A stretch of 64,000 nucleotides of DNA from CAIVVT01 sp963823095 (GCA_963823095.1 CAWGKI010000001.1:806001-870000); one strand, 5' to 3'; shown: positions 25,705-38,221, counted from the first letter of the stretch. Notes: a model not told the origin generated them from the sequence alone. A program made the numbers and translations.

Positions 25705-26175
25705 ATGCCAGCCAGCCGGGTTTCTATCGACAACTTCCTCCGCCTGCGGCGTATCGCCATCGTAGGCGTTTCGCGCAACGACAAAACCGACAGCCGCTTT
25801 CTGTGGAAGGAACTTAAGAAACGCGGCTATGATCTCGTGCCGGTGAATCCCAACGCCGAGACGATCGACGGCGTACCAACTCACGCGGACATCTTCTCCA
25901 TAGATCCACCACCGGAAGGCGTCCTGCTGATGGTGCCGGCAACCCAAAGCCTCGAAGCCGTGCAGCAGGCCGTGCGCAGCGGCGTGAAGAGCATTTGGTT
26001 CTACCGGGGCGGCATGGGGCAAGGCGCAGTCTCGCCCGAAGCGGTCGAGTTTGCCACGCAGTCCGGCTGCGATGTCGTGCCGGGCGAGTGCCCCTTTATG
26101 TATCTGCCTAACAGCGGATTCCCACACTCCTGGCATCGCGGATTCAGAGCTTTGACTGGATCTTTGGCGCGCTAG
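25705..26175 (+). CDS. CoA-binding domain protein (YccU-like)
   Basis: 156 residues from ATG at 25705, with ACAGGAG upstream. A single Rossmann CoA-binding domain: LRLRRIAIVGVSRNDKTDSRFLWKELKKRGYDLVPVNPNAETIDG, later SIWFYRGGMGQGAVSPEAVEF and VVPGECPFMYLPNS with the conserved Cys. Such proteins resemble the CoA-binding half of succinyl-CoA ligase but act alone. Their role is unknown. The gene is isolated, following the repeat cluster. Confidence 0.88.
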   Translation: MPASRVSIDNFLRLRRIAIVGVSRNDKTDSRFLWKELKKRGYDLVPVNPNAETIDGVPTHADIFSIDPPPEGVLLMVPATQSLEAVQQAVRSGVKSIWFYRGGMGQGAVSPEAVEFATQSGCDVVPGECPFMYLPNSGFPHSWHRGFRALTGSLAR

Positions 26176-26247
26176 TTTCGGACACGAGCCGAGGGCCGAT
26201 GGTGCCGGCTTCCCTGCCCCTGGCAGCGAAGTTATAAGATCGGAAGC

Positions 26248-27108
26248 ATGTCTTCCGTTATCAGCCGCCGCGGCTTCATGAGCGGCACTGCCGCCGCCGT
26301 CGCCGCAGCCTCTCTTCCGCTTGATTCCTTGGCCTCGGCAGCGACTCCCGCATCGGCCAAGCCCTCGCCCATTCTGCTCGGCGTAGCCAGCTACTCGTTC
26401 CACAAACTGGACCGGCAGCACGTGATCGACGGGATGAAGGCGCTCAAAACGCCGTATCTGAATCTGAAGGACGTCCATCTGCCGATGACGACGCCCGAGG
26501 AGATCAGGAAAGGCGCCGCGGAGTATCGCGCCGCGGGACTGATCCTGACGGGCGCAGGCACCATCTATCTGCAGAAAGATGAAGACGCCGATATGCGCAA
26601 GGCCTTCGACTATTGCAAAGAGGCCGGCATCCCCATGATCGTCGCCGGGCCCACGCTGCAGACCCTGCCGCGCGTCGAGAAGTTCGCGAAGGAATACAAC
26701 ATCAAAATCGCCATCCACAATCACGGTCCCGAAGACAAGCACTTCCCCTCCCCGATGGACGTGCTGAATGCGGTAAAGAACATGGGACCCCTCATGGGCT
26801 TGTGCATGGACGTGGGTCACGCTGTCCGTACGGGGACCGACGTCCTGGAAGCGATCAAGCTTGCCGGACCGCGTTTGTTCGACATGCACATCAAGGATCT
26901 GGCGGATCTCAAGGACGCCAAGAGCCAGGTCCCCGTGGGCGACGGCGCGATACCGATTGTCGGCATTTTCCAGGCGCTGATCGGGATCAAGTACAAAGGC
27001 CACGTGATGCTCGAATACGAAATCGACTCGGACAACCCGCTACCGGGCATGATCAAGAGCTTCGCCTACATGCGCGGCGCTCTGGCCGGCATGGGTTACA
27101 GGGCATAG
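26248..27108 (+). CDS. Tat-exported sugar phosphate isomerase/epimerase
   Basis: 286 residues. A Tat signal (SSVISRRGFMSGTAAAVAAASL) is followed by a xylose-isomerase-like TIM barrel (VASYSFHKL, LNLKDVHLPMT, IKIAIHNHGPEDKHFPSP, GLCMDVGHAVRTGTD, FDMHIKDL, HVMLEYEID). The metal-ligand pattern His/Glu/Asp is retained in HNHGPE, DVGH, HIKD and LEYE. Together with 22768-24291 and 24440-25375 it forms a scattered set of exported sugar-processing proteins. Confidence 0.88.
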   Translation: MSSVISRRGFMSGTAAAVAAASLPLDSLASAATPASAKPSPILLGVASYSFHKLDRQHVIDGMKALKTPYLNLKDVHLPMTTPEEIRKGAAEYRAAGLILTGAGTIYLQKDEDADMRKAFDYCKEAGIPMIVAGPTLQTLPRVEKFAKEYNIKIAIHNHGPEDKHFPSPMDVLNAVKNMGPLMGLCMDVGHAVRTGTDVLEAIKLAGPRLFDMHIKDLADLKDAKSQVPVGDGAIPIVGIFQALIGIKYKGHVMLEYEIDSDNPLPGMIKSFAYMRGALAGMGYRA

Positions 27109-27204
27109 AAGGTCTGCGGGACGCCGGCTCAAGGAGCAATTGCGGCAAGTTACGCTTCGAGACGGCGGTTGAGGAAGCCCGGCGCGGCCGAGCCCCGCGA
27201 AGAC

Positions 27205-27624
27205 CTACCCGATCGAAATGACCAGATCCTGTCCGCGTCGTCTTAACTGAGGCGCTCGCGCCGCAATGTCATCGAAGAACGCAGCCTGGTCGTCCGGCGA
27301 GATCAACAGTTCGCCCGACGCGTACTCCAGCAAGACTCGATCGAGCGACAGCGCCAACGAACTGCGCGTGTCCGCCGATGGGCGCACGGCCGTGATGCTT
27401 GAGTAGGGAATGGTCCGTCTGGAGAGACCGGCCCGGATCACGAGGGCTTCCGGTGTGGTCTCATACGACTGCGGATAGCAGAAGCCAAAGACGAGGATCC
27501 AGATCGCAGCAGGCACGGCGTACCCCCAAGGAACACGGGATGTCATCGCGCCGATGATTGGGAGAACCAAGCCCACCAGGATCGAAAGGCCAATCCACCA
27601 GTCAATCTTCGACTTGTACTTCAT
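27205..27624 (-). CDS. Small PH-like domain membrane protein
   Basis: 139 residues from ATG at 27624, with GGAGGAAGG upstream on the minus strand. Two hydrophobic helices (WWIGLSILVGLVLPIIGAM and YAVPAAIWILVFGFCY) are followed by a bacterial PH-like domain (ALVIRAGLSRRTIPYSSITAVRPSAD...LSLDRVLLEYASGELLISPDDQAAFFDDI), as in bPH_4 proteins. Function is unknown. It lies downstream of the GlcD-like gene on the same strand. Confidence 0.8.
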   Translation of the reverse strand: MKYKSKIDWWIGLSILVGLVLPIIGAMTSRVPWGYAVPAAIWILVFGFCYPQSYETTPEALVIRAGLSRRTIPYSSITAVRPSADTRSSLALSLDRVLLEYASGELLISPDDQAAFFDDIAARAPQLRRRGQDLVISIG

Positions 27625-27680
27625 AAGCTGACCTTCCTCCGATACTACGACTTCAGGGCCGCCACCTCGGAGGAAGTCCG

Positions 27681-29066
27681 TCAGTCGAGCAGTTCCGGTA
27701 CGGGCAGCAGCGTTCCCCGCCCGAGCAGCCAATGTGTATCCAGCCTGCGCTTCACAGCACACATCGCTTCAATCTGGGCCGGGCTGTACTCAAGCTGCAG
27801 GAAGTGCGCTTTCTTCTTGCCGAGTCCGTGTTCGGCGCTGACAGTCCCTCCCAGCGAGACCGACTGCCGCGCGGCATCGAACAGGAATTCGCGCCCGCGC
27901 CGCGCATCGTCTTCCGATTCGGGCAGGATGTTGACGTGCACGTGCGCGTCGCCAATGTGGCCGAAGATCACGAACCTGCCCGGGAACTCGCCTGCCAGCC
28001 GCTCCTGGTACCAGCGCATCATCTCCCTGTTCTTTTCGAGCGGCACGGCCAGATCGGTACTCATCTTCTGGAAGCCGTTCCGCCGGACTTTGTCGTTCAC
28101 AATCTCAGGCAATTTGTGGCGGAATAGCCGGAAGCGTTCGCGGTCGGCGTCGGTCTCGCCAAACCATGAATCCTCAATCGCGCGCGCTGCCTATCGAGCC
28201 GATCCAGCCAGGCGTCATCCGCATCCTCTTCGTCGAGCCCGTCGGCGATCTGTTCGATGAGCAGCGCCGCACTCGCCGCAGGTGGAATTTGAGAATATGC
28301 TCCGCGCAGCAAGTCGAGTGACGGGCCGTCGAAGTACTCGAGCATGCGGAGTCCGGGCACGCCTCGCCAGTGGTCCACGGCATCCAGCGCGTCAGTCGTC
28401 CGAAACGAAAAAAACCACCCCGCTCAGGAGCCTGGCTGGCTGTGGCAGGAGCAGAACTTCGGCCTCCAAGACCACGCCTAAAGAGCCCTCGGAACCGCAA
28501 AAAAGCTGCAAGAAGTCGCTATTTTCACGCAGAAAGTAGCCTGCCGTGTGCTTTCTTGCGCGTGGCTCCGGCAAGCTCGTGTACGGAAAGTCGATCTTCT
28601 CGCCGGCCCGAAACGTGCGCACCGAACCGTCCATCAAAGCGACGGTCAGCGCGAGCAGGTGCCTGCGGGTGGATCCATAGAGGAAGCTGCGCGAGCCGCT
28701 TGCGTTCGTGGCGATGGTGCCACCGACGGATGCCGACCATTCGGTCGGATCGGGAGCATAGAACTGGCCGGATGTTTTCGCCGCCGCTTGCAGACCGCTC
28801 AGCAGGACCCCTGCGCCGACCATAGCCCGGCCAGGTTCAACTTCCAGACGGTCGAAACGTTCAGTCGAAATCACCCAACCGCCGTCCGGTACCCGTCCGC
28901 CGGTGACGCCCGTGCCGGCGCCCGCAATGGTGACGGGCGTGCGCGTCCGCGATGCTTCCGCCAGGATGGATGCGGCTTCCTCGGCCGTTCTTGGGCGGAA
29001 CAGGCCCTCCGCCCTCCCGCTCAGTCCTGAAGCGTCTTCGAGGTACGCGGGAAGGACCGGCTCCAA
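27681..29066 (-). pseudogene. FAD-binding oxidase (GlcD/D-lactate dehydrogenase-like), two frameshifts
   Basis: The reading starts at 29066. The FAD PP-loop and binding region (TPVTIAGAGTGVTGGRVPDGG, SASVGGTIATNASGSRSFLYG, FCGSEGSLGVVLEAEVLLL) is intact. At about 28390 a run of seven T (minus strand) shifts the frame; with six T it reads VVFSFRTTDALDAVDHWRG. At about 28184-28193 a GCGCGCGCG tract shifts it again before EDSWFGETDADRERF. The last part (VIFGHIGDAHVHVNILPE, SLGGTVSAEHGLGKKK) is the normal C-terminal substrate domain. Only 2 bases separate it from rnj upstream, so the two probably share a transcript. The frameshifts are at slippage-prone tracts. Confidence 0.83.
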
Positions 29067-29068
29067 GC

Positions 29069-30739
29069 TCAGGCCTCCAGGATTACGGGCATGATCAGCG
29101 GGCGGCGCGAGGTTTCCTTATGGATGAAGCGCTTGAGATCGGTGCGGATCTTCTCCTGCATCACGCCCCAATCGGTGCGCTCTTCCCGCGACGAGGATTC
29201 AATAGTGCGGGCCACGATCTGGCGGGCCGCGGCGATCAGCTCAGAGCCTTCCTCCAGCGAGACGAAGCCCCGGCTCACGATTTCTGGCAACCCGTCGGCG
29301 CGACCCGTGTTCTTGTCGATGGAGATGATCGGTATCACGAAGCCGTCCTCGGAAAGGTGGCGCCGATCCCGGATCACCATGTCTTCCACAACCTCGTCGA
29401 TGGAGCCCGAATCGATGCATACCCGGCCGACGGGCACCTTGCCGCCCTTGCGGGCGCCATGATGGTCGATCTCCAGAACCTGGCCCGATTCGAGAATAAA
29501 GGTGTCTTCCAACCCCAATGTTTTCAGATGACTGGCCAGCTTCGCGTGCTTCGACATCTGCCAGTATTCGCCGTGAATAGGCATGAAGTAGCGCGGGCGA
29601 ATGAGGTTCAGCATCAGCTTCAGCTCTTCGCTCGAACCGTGCCCCGAAACGTGCACGGGCGGATTCATGGAGCCGGCGACGACTTCGCAGCCGCGCCGCG
29701 CGACATGGTTCAGCATCCTCCCGATCGACTTCTCATTGCCGGGAATCATGCGGGAGCTGAGGACCACGATGTCGCCCGTATCGAGAGACAAATTCTTGTG
29801 ATTATCCACGGCAATGCGGGACATGGCCGACATTGGCTCGCCCTGCGTTCCGGAGACCACCACAACCACCTTGCTGCGCGGCATCGACATGATGTCCTGC
29901 GGCCGGATCAGCGTGTTATCGGGGACGTGCAGCAGGCCGAGATTGTGCGCGATCTCGGTGGTGGTGAGCATGCTGCGGCCCAGGAACGCCACTTTGCGTC
30001 CCATGTCGGCGGAGATATCGAGGATCTGCTGCAGCCGGTGGATCGAACTGGAGAAGCAGGAGACGACAATGCGGTGCTCGGCGCGATTGAAGATTTCCTC
30101 GAATCGCGGCATCACGGTGCGCTCGCTCGGCGTGTAGCCTGGGCGATCGACGTTGGTCGAGTCCGACATCAGCAGCAGCACACCACGCTTGCCGTACCCG
30201 GCCAAGGTGTGCAAGTCGAACAGAATGTTGTCGGTAGGGGTCGGATCGATCTTGAAGTCGCCGGTGTGAATGACGACGCCCAAGGGAGTGGTGATCGCCA
30301 GGCACACCGCGCTCACGATGGAGTGCGTGACGTGGATGAACTCGATCTTGAACGGACCCAGTTCGATGATCTGCCCCGGTTTCACCCGGTTGAGCTGCAC
30401 CCGGTCCAACATGTCATGCTCGTCCAGACGCCGCTCGACAAGGGCCAGCGTAAACGCCGTCCCGTAAACGGGCATCTGGACTTCGGAGAGCAGGAAGGGG
30501 ATGCCGCCGATGTGGTCTTCATGACCGTGGGTCAACAACAGCCCCCGAACAAACTCTTTATTGTCTTCGAGATACGTAAAGTCCGGGGTAACGATGTCAA
30601 CGCCCAACAGCTCGGCGTCGGGGAACATCATCCCGGCATCCAGGACGATGATGTCGTCCTCGTAGCGGAGGACCATGCAGTTCATACCGAACTCGCCCAA
30701 TCCGCCCAACGGGATGACCTGCAACTTCTTATCTGTCAT
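29069..30739 (-). CDS. rnj: Ribonuclease J
   Basis: 556 residues. Metallo-beta-lactamase/beta-CASP exo- and endoribonuclease acting in mRNA decay and rRNA maturation. The zinc motif is LLLTHGHEDHIGGIPFLL and further ligands are in VTHSIVSAV and HTGDFKIDPTP. Beta-CASP motifs include SDSTNVDRPGYTPSE, SGTQGEPMSAM and VSGHGSSEELKLML, followed by MPIHGEYWQM. Length and C-terminal domain fit RNase J1/J2. It shares a strand with the GlcD-like gene below it. Confidence 0.95.
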   Translation of the reverse strand: MTDKKLQVIPLGGLGEFGMNCMVLRYEDDIIVLDAGMMFPDAELLGVDIVTPDFTYLEDNKEFVRGLLLTHGHEDHIGGIPFLLSEVQMPVYGTAFTLALVERRLDEHDMLDRVQLNRVKPGQIIELGPFKIEFIHVTHSIVSAVCLAITTPLGVVIHTGDFKIDPTPTDNILFDLHTLAGYGKRGVLLLMSDSTNVDRPGYTPSERTVMPRFEEIFNRAEHRIVVSCFSSSIHRLQQILDISADMGRKVAFLGRSMLTTTEIAHNLGLLHVPDNTLIRPQDIMSMPRSKVVVVVSGTQGEPMSAMSRIAVDNHKNLSLDTGDIVVLSSRMIPGNEKSIGRMLNHVARRGCEVVAGSMNPPVHVSGHGSSEELKLMLNLIRPRYFMPIHGEYWQMSKHAKLASHLKTLGLEDTFILESGQVLEIDHHGARKGGKVPVGRVCIDSGSIDEVVEDMVIRDRRHLSEDGFVIPIISIDKNTGRADGLPEIVSRGFVSLEEGSELIAAARQIVARTIESSSREERTDWGVMQEKIRTDLKRFIHKETSRRPLIMPVILEA

Positions 30740-30850
30740 TGATATGCGGTCCTGAAATAAACACCTGCGGGGATCGTCGATCCAAGGAACCTCCAGGCTA
30801 ACACACCAACGCCCAAGACCCCTCTCCGGCGACGTGCGCGAGCTGCCCGC

Positions 30851-30884
30851 AAAAAACGAAAGCCCGCCATCAGGCGGGCTTTCG
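30851..30884 (-). terminator. Rho-independent terminator on the minus strand
   Basis: GAAAGCCCGCC-ATCA-GGCGGGCTTTC forms an 11-bp stem; on the minus strand it is followed by TTTTTT (AAAAAA at 30851-30856). It would stop transcripts arriving from above 30885, where I see no gene. Confidence 0.75.
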
Positions 30885-31609
30885 CGAAACCCGGAAGACC
30901 GGGCTGATGTTCAATGGGAGAAACAGATTCAACGGCTTCACAACCGGAAAACCTGTATGTGTTTTGAGGTTAGACTCTGGAGGAACTGAAGTCAAGAGGA
31001 AAAACCGAACCCTGAAAATTCACTGTAACACATTGATTACAAAAGGATTTATCCCCTTGACAGCGGCTGGTTTTGCTGATCTAGGAGGCCCGGAAAGCGG
31101 ATGTTCGGGCTGCTTATGTTCGTCTATGTTTCGCCTGTTTTCTCGCATGCTTGCGGAGGACACCAAACTTGTTTCGGTCCCACGGAGCAAACCTTGGAAG
31201 GCAAACGGTCGTCAATCCAACCATTTACAAGTCGCAGGATGCCCTTGCGAAACGCGCACTCTCACGACCTATATGAATTCTGGTGCTTTCCTATCTGTTT
31301 GCGGTGTATTTCCCGGATCATCCAAAGCCTCCAAACAGCCGTCACGAGGATATTGCGCCGAAGCGGTCTGCGGTATTCCGAGGCTCCATTGCGCGCTGTC
31401 AGCGCATCGGCCCTGGACTACCGGCAGTGGAGAACCACAGCCAGCGGGAACCACAACCGGCAATGCCGGACCGCCGGCAGCGAGCACCAGATGAAACCAC
31501 ACCGAACCCGAGCCGTGGCCGCATCGGACCGGTGATCGGTGGTCGCTCTATGTGTTGTCCGCTCCGTCGAAAGACATGCCTGAACGTCACCGCTCGTGGG
31601 GCAGCAGGT
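30885..31609. other. No convincing gene; possible short RNA upstream of the terminator
   Basis: The stretch contains short open frames without ribosome sites or family resemblance, and a TTGACA at about 31057 on the plus strand. A minus-strand transcript ending at the 30851 terminator is possible but not shown. Confidence 0.4.
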
Positions 31610-31636
31610 GCCGATCTGGAGATCGGCGTTCCCAGG
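31610..31636. repeat. Copy of the GCCGATCTGGAGATCGGC palindrome
   Basis: Exact 27-bp unit ending GTTCCCAGG, 41 bases beyond the end of the Nif3-like gene. Confidence 0.85.
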
Positions 31637-31677
31637 GTGGCGCTGTTGAGTGTTGAAACCGAGCTTCGGAAGTGGCT

Positions 31678-32577
31678 CTACGCTGGCCGCCAGAATGGAT
31701 CTCCAGCCGGGATCCACTCAACCGGGACTTCGGGGACGAGCGTCTTCAGCCATTGGGCGCAGAGGTTCATGCCCGGCTCCTCCGATACGACATGCCCGAT
31801 CAGAATCATGCCCTTCTTCTGCCCGGATGCGATGGTATCCCGAGCGTATTCAATGCCCTCCCACTCGGTCGCCTCGCCGCAAACATAGACATCGGCTTTC
31901 GGCATGAGTGCCAACTGCATCCGTAGTCCGGCCGCGCCCGGGCTCAGAGCCACCTTGCTCACCTGGATCGCGGGATCCCCGATTACACGCAGAGCCTGCG
32001 TCTTCAGCCGCGTCTGCATGTCGCGGGCGAGAGCTTCGAGCGTGGTCTTCGGCAAGGCATACATCGTCTGGCTCTTGTCGATGCTGTACTTCTCCCAGCC
32101 CAGGAGTTGCGCGAGTGCGGTATAGATGGCGTCCGGCTGGCGGGCGTGCCAGTGATCGTGGAAGCGCCAAACCACCAGCTTGTTACTCGCGATGAAATCC
32201 CGCTTGGCGCGATAGATTGGGTCGTCGGTCAGCCCCTTGGTCTCATCCTGGTGACTATAGAACGTCGGCTCGTGGCTGACGATCAGGTTCTTCCCGGCCG
32301 CCGCCGCGCGCTGCAGCACGTCTAAAGTCGCCATGAACGAAGTCGCGATGCCCGTAACGGGCGTATCCGGATCGCCAGCCTTGAACGTGTCCACCGTCTG
32401 GGACTGCCAGGGCACACCGATGTTCTTCTGGATTCGCTCGATCACCTGCCGGGCTGTCAGGGCGCCTGGCTCGGCGGACCAGCCGCCCGACTTCGCCGAT
32501 AAGAACGGCCCGCTGGCTGCGACAGCCGCGCCCGCCATCCGCGCGAGTTGACGGCGCGAAATGGGGTTGGATTGCAT
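31678..32577 (-). CDS. Tat-exported Nif3-like dinuclear-metal protein
   Basis: About 299 residues. Start taken at 32577 (MQSNPISRRQLARMAGAAVAAS), which gives a Tat signal. The body fits the Nif3/YbgI family (dinuclear metal centre hexamers): TGIATSFMATLDVLQRAAAAGKNLIVSHEPTFYSHQDE contains the His metal ligands, followed by VWRFHDHWHARQPDA and the late IGHVVSEEPGMNLCAQWL with the expected His and Glu. The usual GTP cyclohydrolase annotation for this family is unproven. A Tat-exported version is uncommon and seems a lineage feature. Confidence 0.82.
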   Translation of the reverse strand: MQSNPISRRQLARMAGAAVAASGPFLSAKSGGWSAEPGALTARQVIERIQKNIGVPWQSQTVDTFKAGDPDTPVTGIATSFMATLDVLQRAAAAGKNLIVSHEPTFYSHQDETKGLTDDPIYRAKRDFIASNKLVVWRFHDHWHARQPDAIYTALAQLLGWEKYSIDKSQTMYALPKTTLEALARDMQTRLKTQALRVIGDPAIQVSKVALSPGAAGLRMQLALMPKADVYVCGEATEWEGIEYARDTIASGQKKGMILIGHVVSEEPGMNLCAQWLKTLVPEVPVEWIPAGDPFWRPA

Positions 32578-32673
32578 CGGGAACCTCCGCACGATCCCTG
32601 AATATATCGAAATAGCGCGGCGGGCGCCACGCAGTTGCGGAGGGAAAGGCGCGAAGGCCCAAACCAGAGACGC

Positions 32674-33715
32674 TTATCCGTTCAGATGGAGCGAGATCAT
32701 GCCTGGCTCTTCGCCGTCCTTCAATCCCCGGCGGCGGAGCCAGACTCCAATCGAGGCGAAGAACACGCCACCCAGGAACATCGCCAGCAGGAGCACGCCC
32801 GTGAGCTTGAACGCCCCGAGGAGCATCTTGGCGACGTTCGGCTGCACCGTCCGCTTCGCGCTCTCATACCAGGTGAACTGCAGGTCCCACTGAATCGAAT
32901 CGAACAGGGGCTTCGCGCCGGCGGCGTCCAACTTCAATTCGGGCGGAGCTGGGATGAGCGCCACCAGCGGGCCGCTGCGTTTCACCTGCCAGCCGGGCTG
33001 CTTCTCGAAGCCGGCCATACGGTCGCGGGCGATCTGAGGCGTCGGGTATTCGAGCAAAATGAGGGGCAAATCGCCCATCGGCGTTTTGTAGCGCGCGACT
33101 GTCGCCTCGGCTCCGCTCTCGAAGCCAGCCAGGAAGGCAGGAACCTGGTTCGCAAAGAGGTCGAGCGACCGAAGCCCGATCAGGTAGCGCTCGGAGTTGC
33201 GGACCCTTCCGGTCTCCGGGAGGTGCTGCATCAGCACGGGCAGGCCCCCGCCGGAGCGGAGCTGGGGCAGACAGCTTGTAGAGGGCGTCCATCTCCTTGC
33301 CCAGCGGGCGCCAGCCCTCAAAGACGAGAACGTAGTTCTGGTGCAGAACGAATTGAGCGCCGGGGGTTGTGCAAGCCCAGGGAGCGTCGCGCATCGGCAC
33401 CGCATTTTCCGGCCGCAGGAACTCGTACCAGGCCAGCGCCGTAGTCGAGTCCTTGAGCCGGTAGGCCGTCGCGCTGAAGCGGCCAACGGGACTCTCGTAT
33501 ACGGCCTTCTCGGCGGCTTCTCCCGAATACTCAGCCCAAAGTTGAGCGTCGGCGGCCACCACCGGGACGGTCTTTTGCCGGACATGCTCGCGCCATTGCG
33601 CCGGTAAGATATTTTCGGCGGAAACGGGAAGGGCGGGGGCTAATAGCAGGGTCGCCAGGGTCCACAGGGCTATTGCGCGCAGGTTGCGGTTACCAGAATG
33701 CAGCCGGTCGTTCAC
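32674..33715 (-). pseudogene. Acidobacterial secreted/membrane protein (possibly DUF6599-like), frameshifted
   Basis: Translation probably begins at GTG 33715 (VNDRLHSGNRNLRAIALWTLA, signal sequence to SAENILP). Its Shine-Dalgarno AGGAG, 8 bases away, is formed by the tail of the palindromic repeat at 33726-33752. The frame is intact through FVLHQNYVLVFEGWRPLGKEMDALYKL. A single inserted base at about 33250-33275 breaks it; the next frame gives LRSGGGLPVLMQHLPETG, then a C-terminal membrane helix (LTGVLLLAMFLGGVFFASIGVWLRRR). Function unknown. The family name is from memory and tentative. Confidence 0.65.
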
Positions 33716-33725
33716 GTTAGCGGCT

Positions 33726-33752
33726 CCTGGGAACGCCGATCTCCAGATCGGC
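33726..33752. repeat. Copy of the GCCGATCTCCAGATCGGC palindrome
   Basis: Exact 27-bp unit immediately upstream of the GTG start at 33715. On the minus strand the flank reads CCCAGGAG, supplying the ribosome-binding site. Confidence 0.85.
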
Positions 33753-33837
33753 CTGCATTGCGCCTCGGCGGCGAATTGACGGCGCAGTCGGGATGCTGCG
33801 GCGGCTTGGAAAGGCGCAATCAATGAACATTGCTGCA

Positions 33838-33870
33838 ACCGCTCCCTCACAGTCGCGGCTCCGTTTGGGG
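33838..33870. repeat. Degenerate inverted copy of the CCCTGAAACGGAGCCG repeat
   Basis: ACCGCTCCCTCACAGTCGCG followed by GCTCCGTTTGGGG is the diverged complement of the 34-bp unit present twice near 25.4-25.6 kb. Confidence 0.6.
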
Positions 33871-33909
33871 CTGCTCCGTTCGGGAGGCCGCAGCTCCGTT
33901 GCGGCCAGA

Positions 33910-36876
<2,967 letters not shown>

Positions 36877-36934
36877 ATCTTGGGACTCCCTTCCATTCTA
36901 CCGTACGGGTCCGGCGCCACCCGGCGAAGTAAAG

Positions 36935-38221
36935 CTAGGTCAAATTGTCCGGTGACTTTGACTGAGATTGTAACTGGGATGGGCTGGACGGGGATCGGCC
37001 GAGATGGAACCGCACGCTCGCAATCAGCTCGGCCGCATTGACGGGCTTTTCGAGGATGGCGTCCATGCCGTTGCGGCGGCAGCTCTCGCGCAGCTCATCG
37101 GTCACGCCCGCCGTAATTCCAAGAATCGGGACCGCGGCGCAGTTCGGCAAGTCGCGGATTCGGGCCGTAGTGATGCCGCCGTCCATTCCCGGCATCAGGA
37201 GGTCGAGCAGGATGAGATGAAAGTCGCGATGGGCCAATGCTTCAATGGCGGCGGGGCCGCTTTCCACAGCAACGCTTTCGAACTCCGCCCGCTTGAGAAT
37301 CGACGACAGGACGCGCAGTGAGATCCGATTGTCGTCGGCGATCAGAATCGCCGGCCGAGGCATTTCTTCAAGCGCGGCTTCACGCGCGCGCTCTTCCCGC
37401 AACCCCAAGTCCCGTAAGGCGATAGGCAGAGCCGCCCGGAGACTGATGGGAGCATTCGGTTGGGAGCCAATCCGAATTGTGCCGTGCAGAAGGGTGGTCA
37501 GACGGTGGATCAGCACCATCTCGAGAGTCTCAATCGTGAAGGCTCTTGAGAGCAGTTCTTCCGACTCTTGCAGACCGAGCGCCGTCAACTGCTCCACCGG
37601 GGCCAGGGTCGCCAGGCCGCGCCGAGGTTCTCGCCAGGCTTCAAGCACAAGCTCGCCCAGCCGCGGCCCCCAGGGCTCGAGACGAGCTCGAAAGCTCACC
37701 TTGCCGTTCGATGTCGAGTGAATCGCAATCCGTGCGATCAGCGAAACCACGTCGCGCAATTTAAGCGCGTCGGCACGGACGATCCTCTCCAGTCCGTCGG
37801 AAAGCGTGGGCTCGAATGAGGTCGCATTGTCCTGCGCCCTCTGCCGGGCGTCCCGTAGCCCGGCCTCAATGGCCGTGACCAGCGGGAAATCCTGCTCTTC
37901 CAACCGGATGACACCGGTCAGGTGCGAGGCATACTCCAGAGTGGACGACACAAGGTCGTTCAGCGCCGCCGCGCAAGACCGGATTGAGATCAGGTAATCG
38001 CGATATTCCTCATCAACGGGGCTCTCCATCATAAGCTCCGACAACCCCAGGATGCCGCTCAGTGGCGTCCTGATGGCATGGTTCAGGCTGGTGATGAATT
38101 CGACCCCGAGACGACGGGGACCGAATGGAGAGCTGGGCCCGGATTCGGATGCGATATCGACGGGCAGAGCGGAAGCTAGTGAGGTCATCTGTGTCCGGCC
38201 ATCGACGGCTCTCTGTTTCAA
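36935..38221 (-). CDS. HisKA-like protein with degenerate ATPase region and C-terminal receiver
   Basis: 428 residues. Residues 40-100 are a histidine-kinase dimerisation domain: EFITSLNHAIRTPLSGILGLSELM, with H48 in place of the usual SHELRTPL motif (Glu replaced by Ala). The region 110-265, where a catalytic ATPase domain should lie, has no recognisable N, G1 or G2 boxes. Residues 291-410 form a complete receiver domain: ILIADDN acidic pair, phosphoacceptor D340 in LILLDLLMPGMDG, and K392 in LEKPV. It may accept phosphate from another kinase and act as a phosphorelay or scaffold. It sits upstream of secA on the same strand. Confidence 0.78.
   Translation of the reverse strand: MKQRAVDGRTQMTSLASALPVDIASESGPSSPFGPRRLGVEFITSLNHAIRTPLSGILGLSELMMESPVDEEYRDYLISIRSCAAALNDLVSSTLEYASHLTGVIRLEEQDFPLVTAIEAGLRDARQRAQDNATSFEPTLSDGLERIVRADALKLRDVVSLIARIAIHSTSNGKVSFRARLEPWGPRLGELVLEAWREPRRGLATLAPVEQLTALGLQESEELLSRAFTIETLEMVLIHRLTTLLHGTIRIGSQPNAPISLRAALPIALRDLGLREERAREAALEEMPRPAILIADDNRISLRVLSSILKRAEFESVAVESGPAAIEALAHRDFHLILLDLLMPGMDGGITTARIRDLPNCAAVPILGITAGVTDELRESCRRNGMDAILEKPVNAAELIASVRFHLGRSPSSPSQLQSQSKSPDNLT

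Noticed and set aside
28952..30742. 596-aa plus-strand open frame opposite RNase J
   Set aside because: It is the antisense shadow of rnj in GC-rich DNA; the minus-strand frame has all RNase J motifs.
30907..31494. 195-aa plus-strand open frame
   Set aside because: No ribosome site, irregular composition, and it conflicts with overlapping frames of equal quality.
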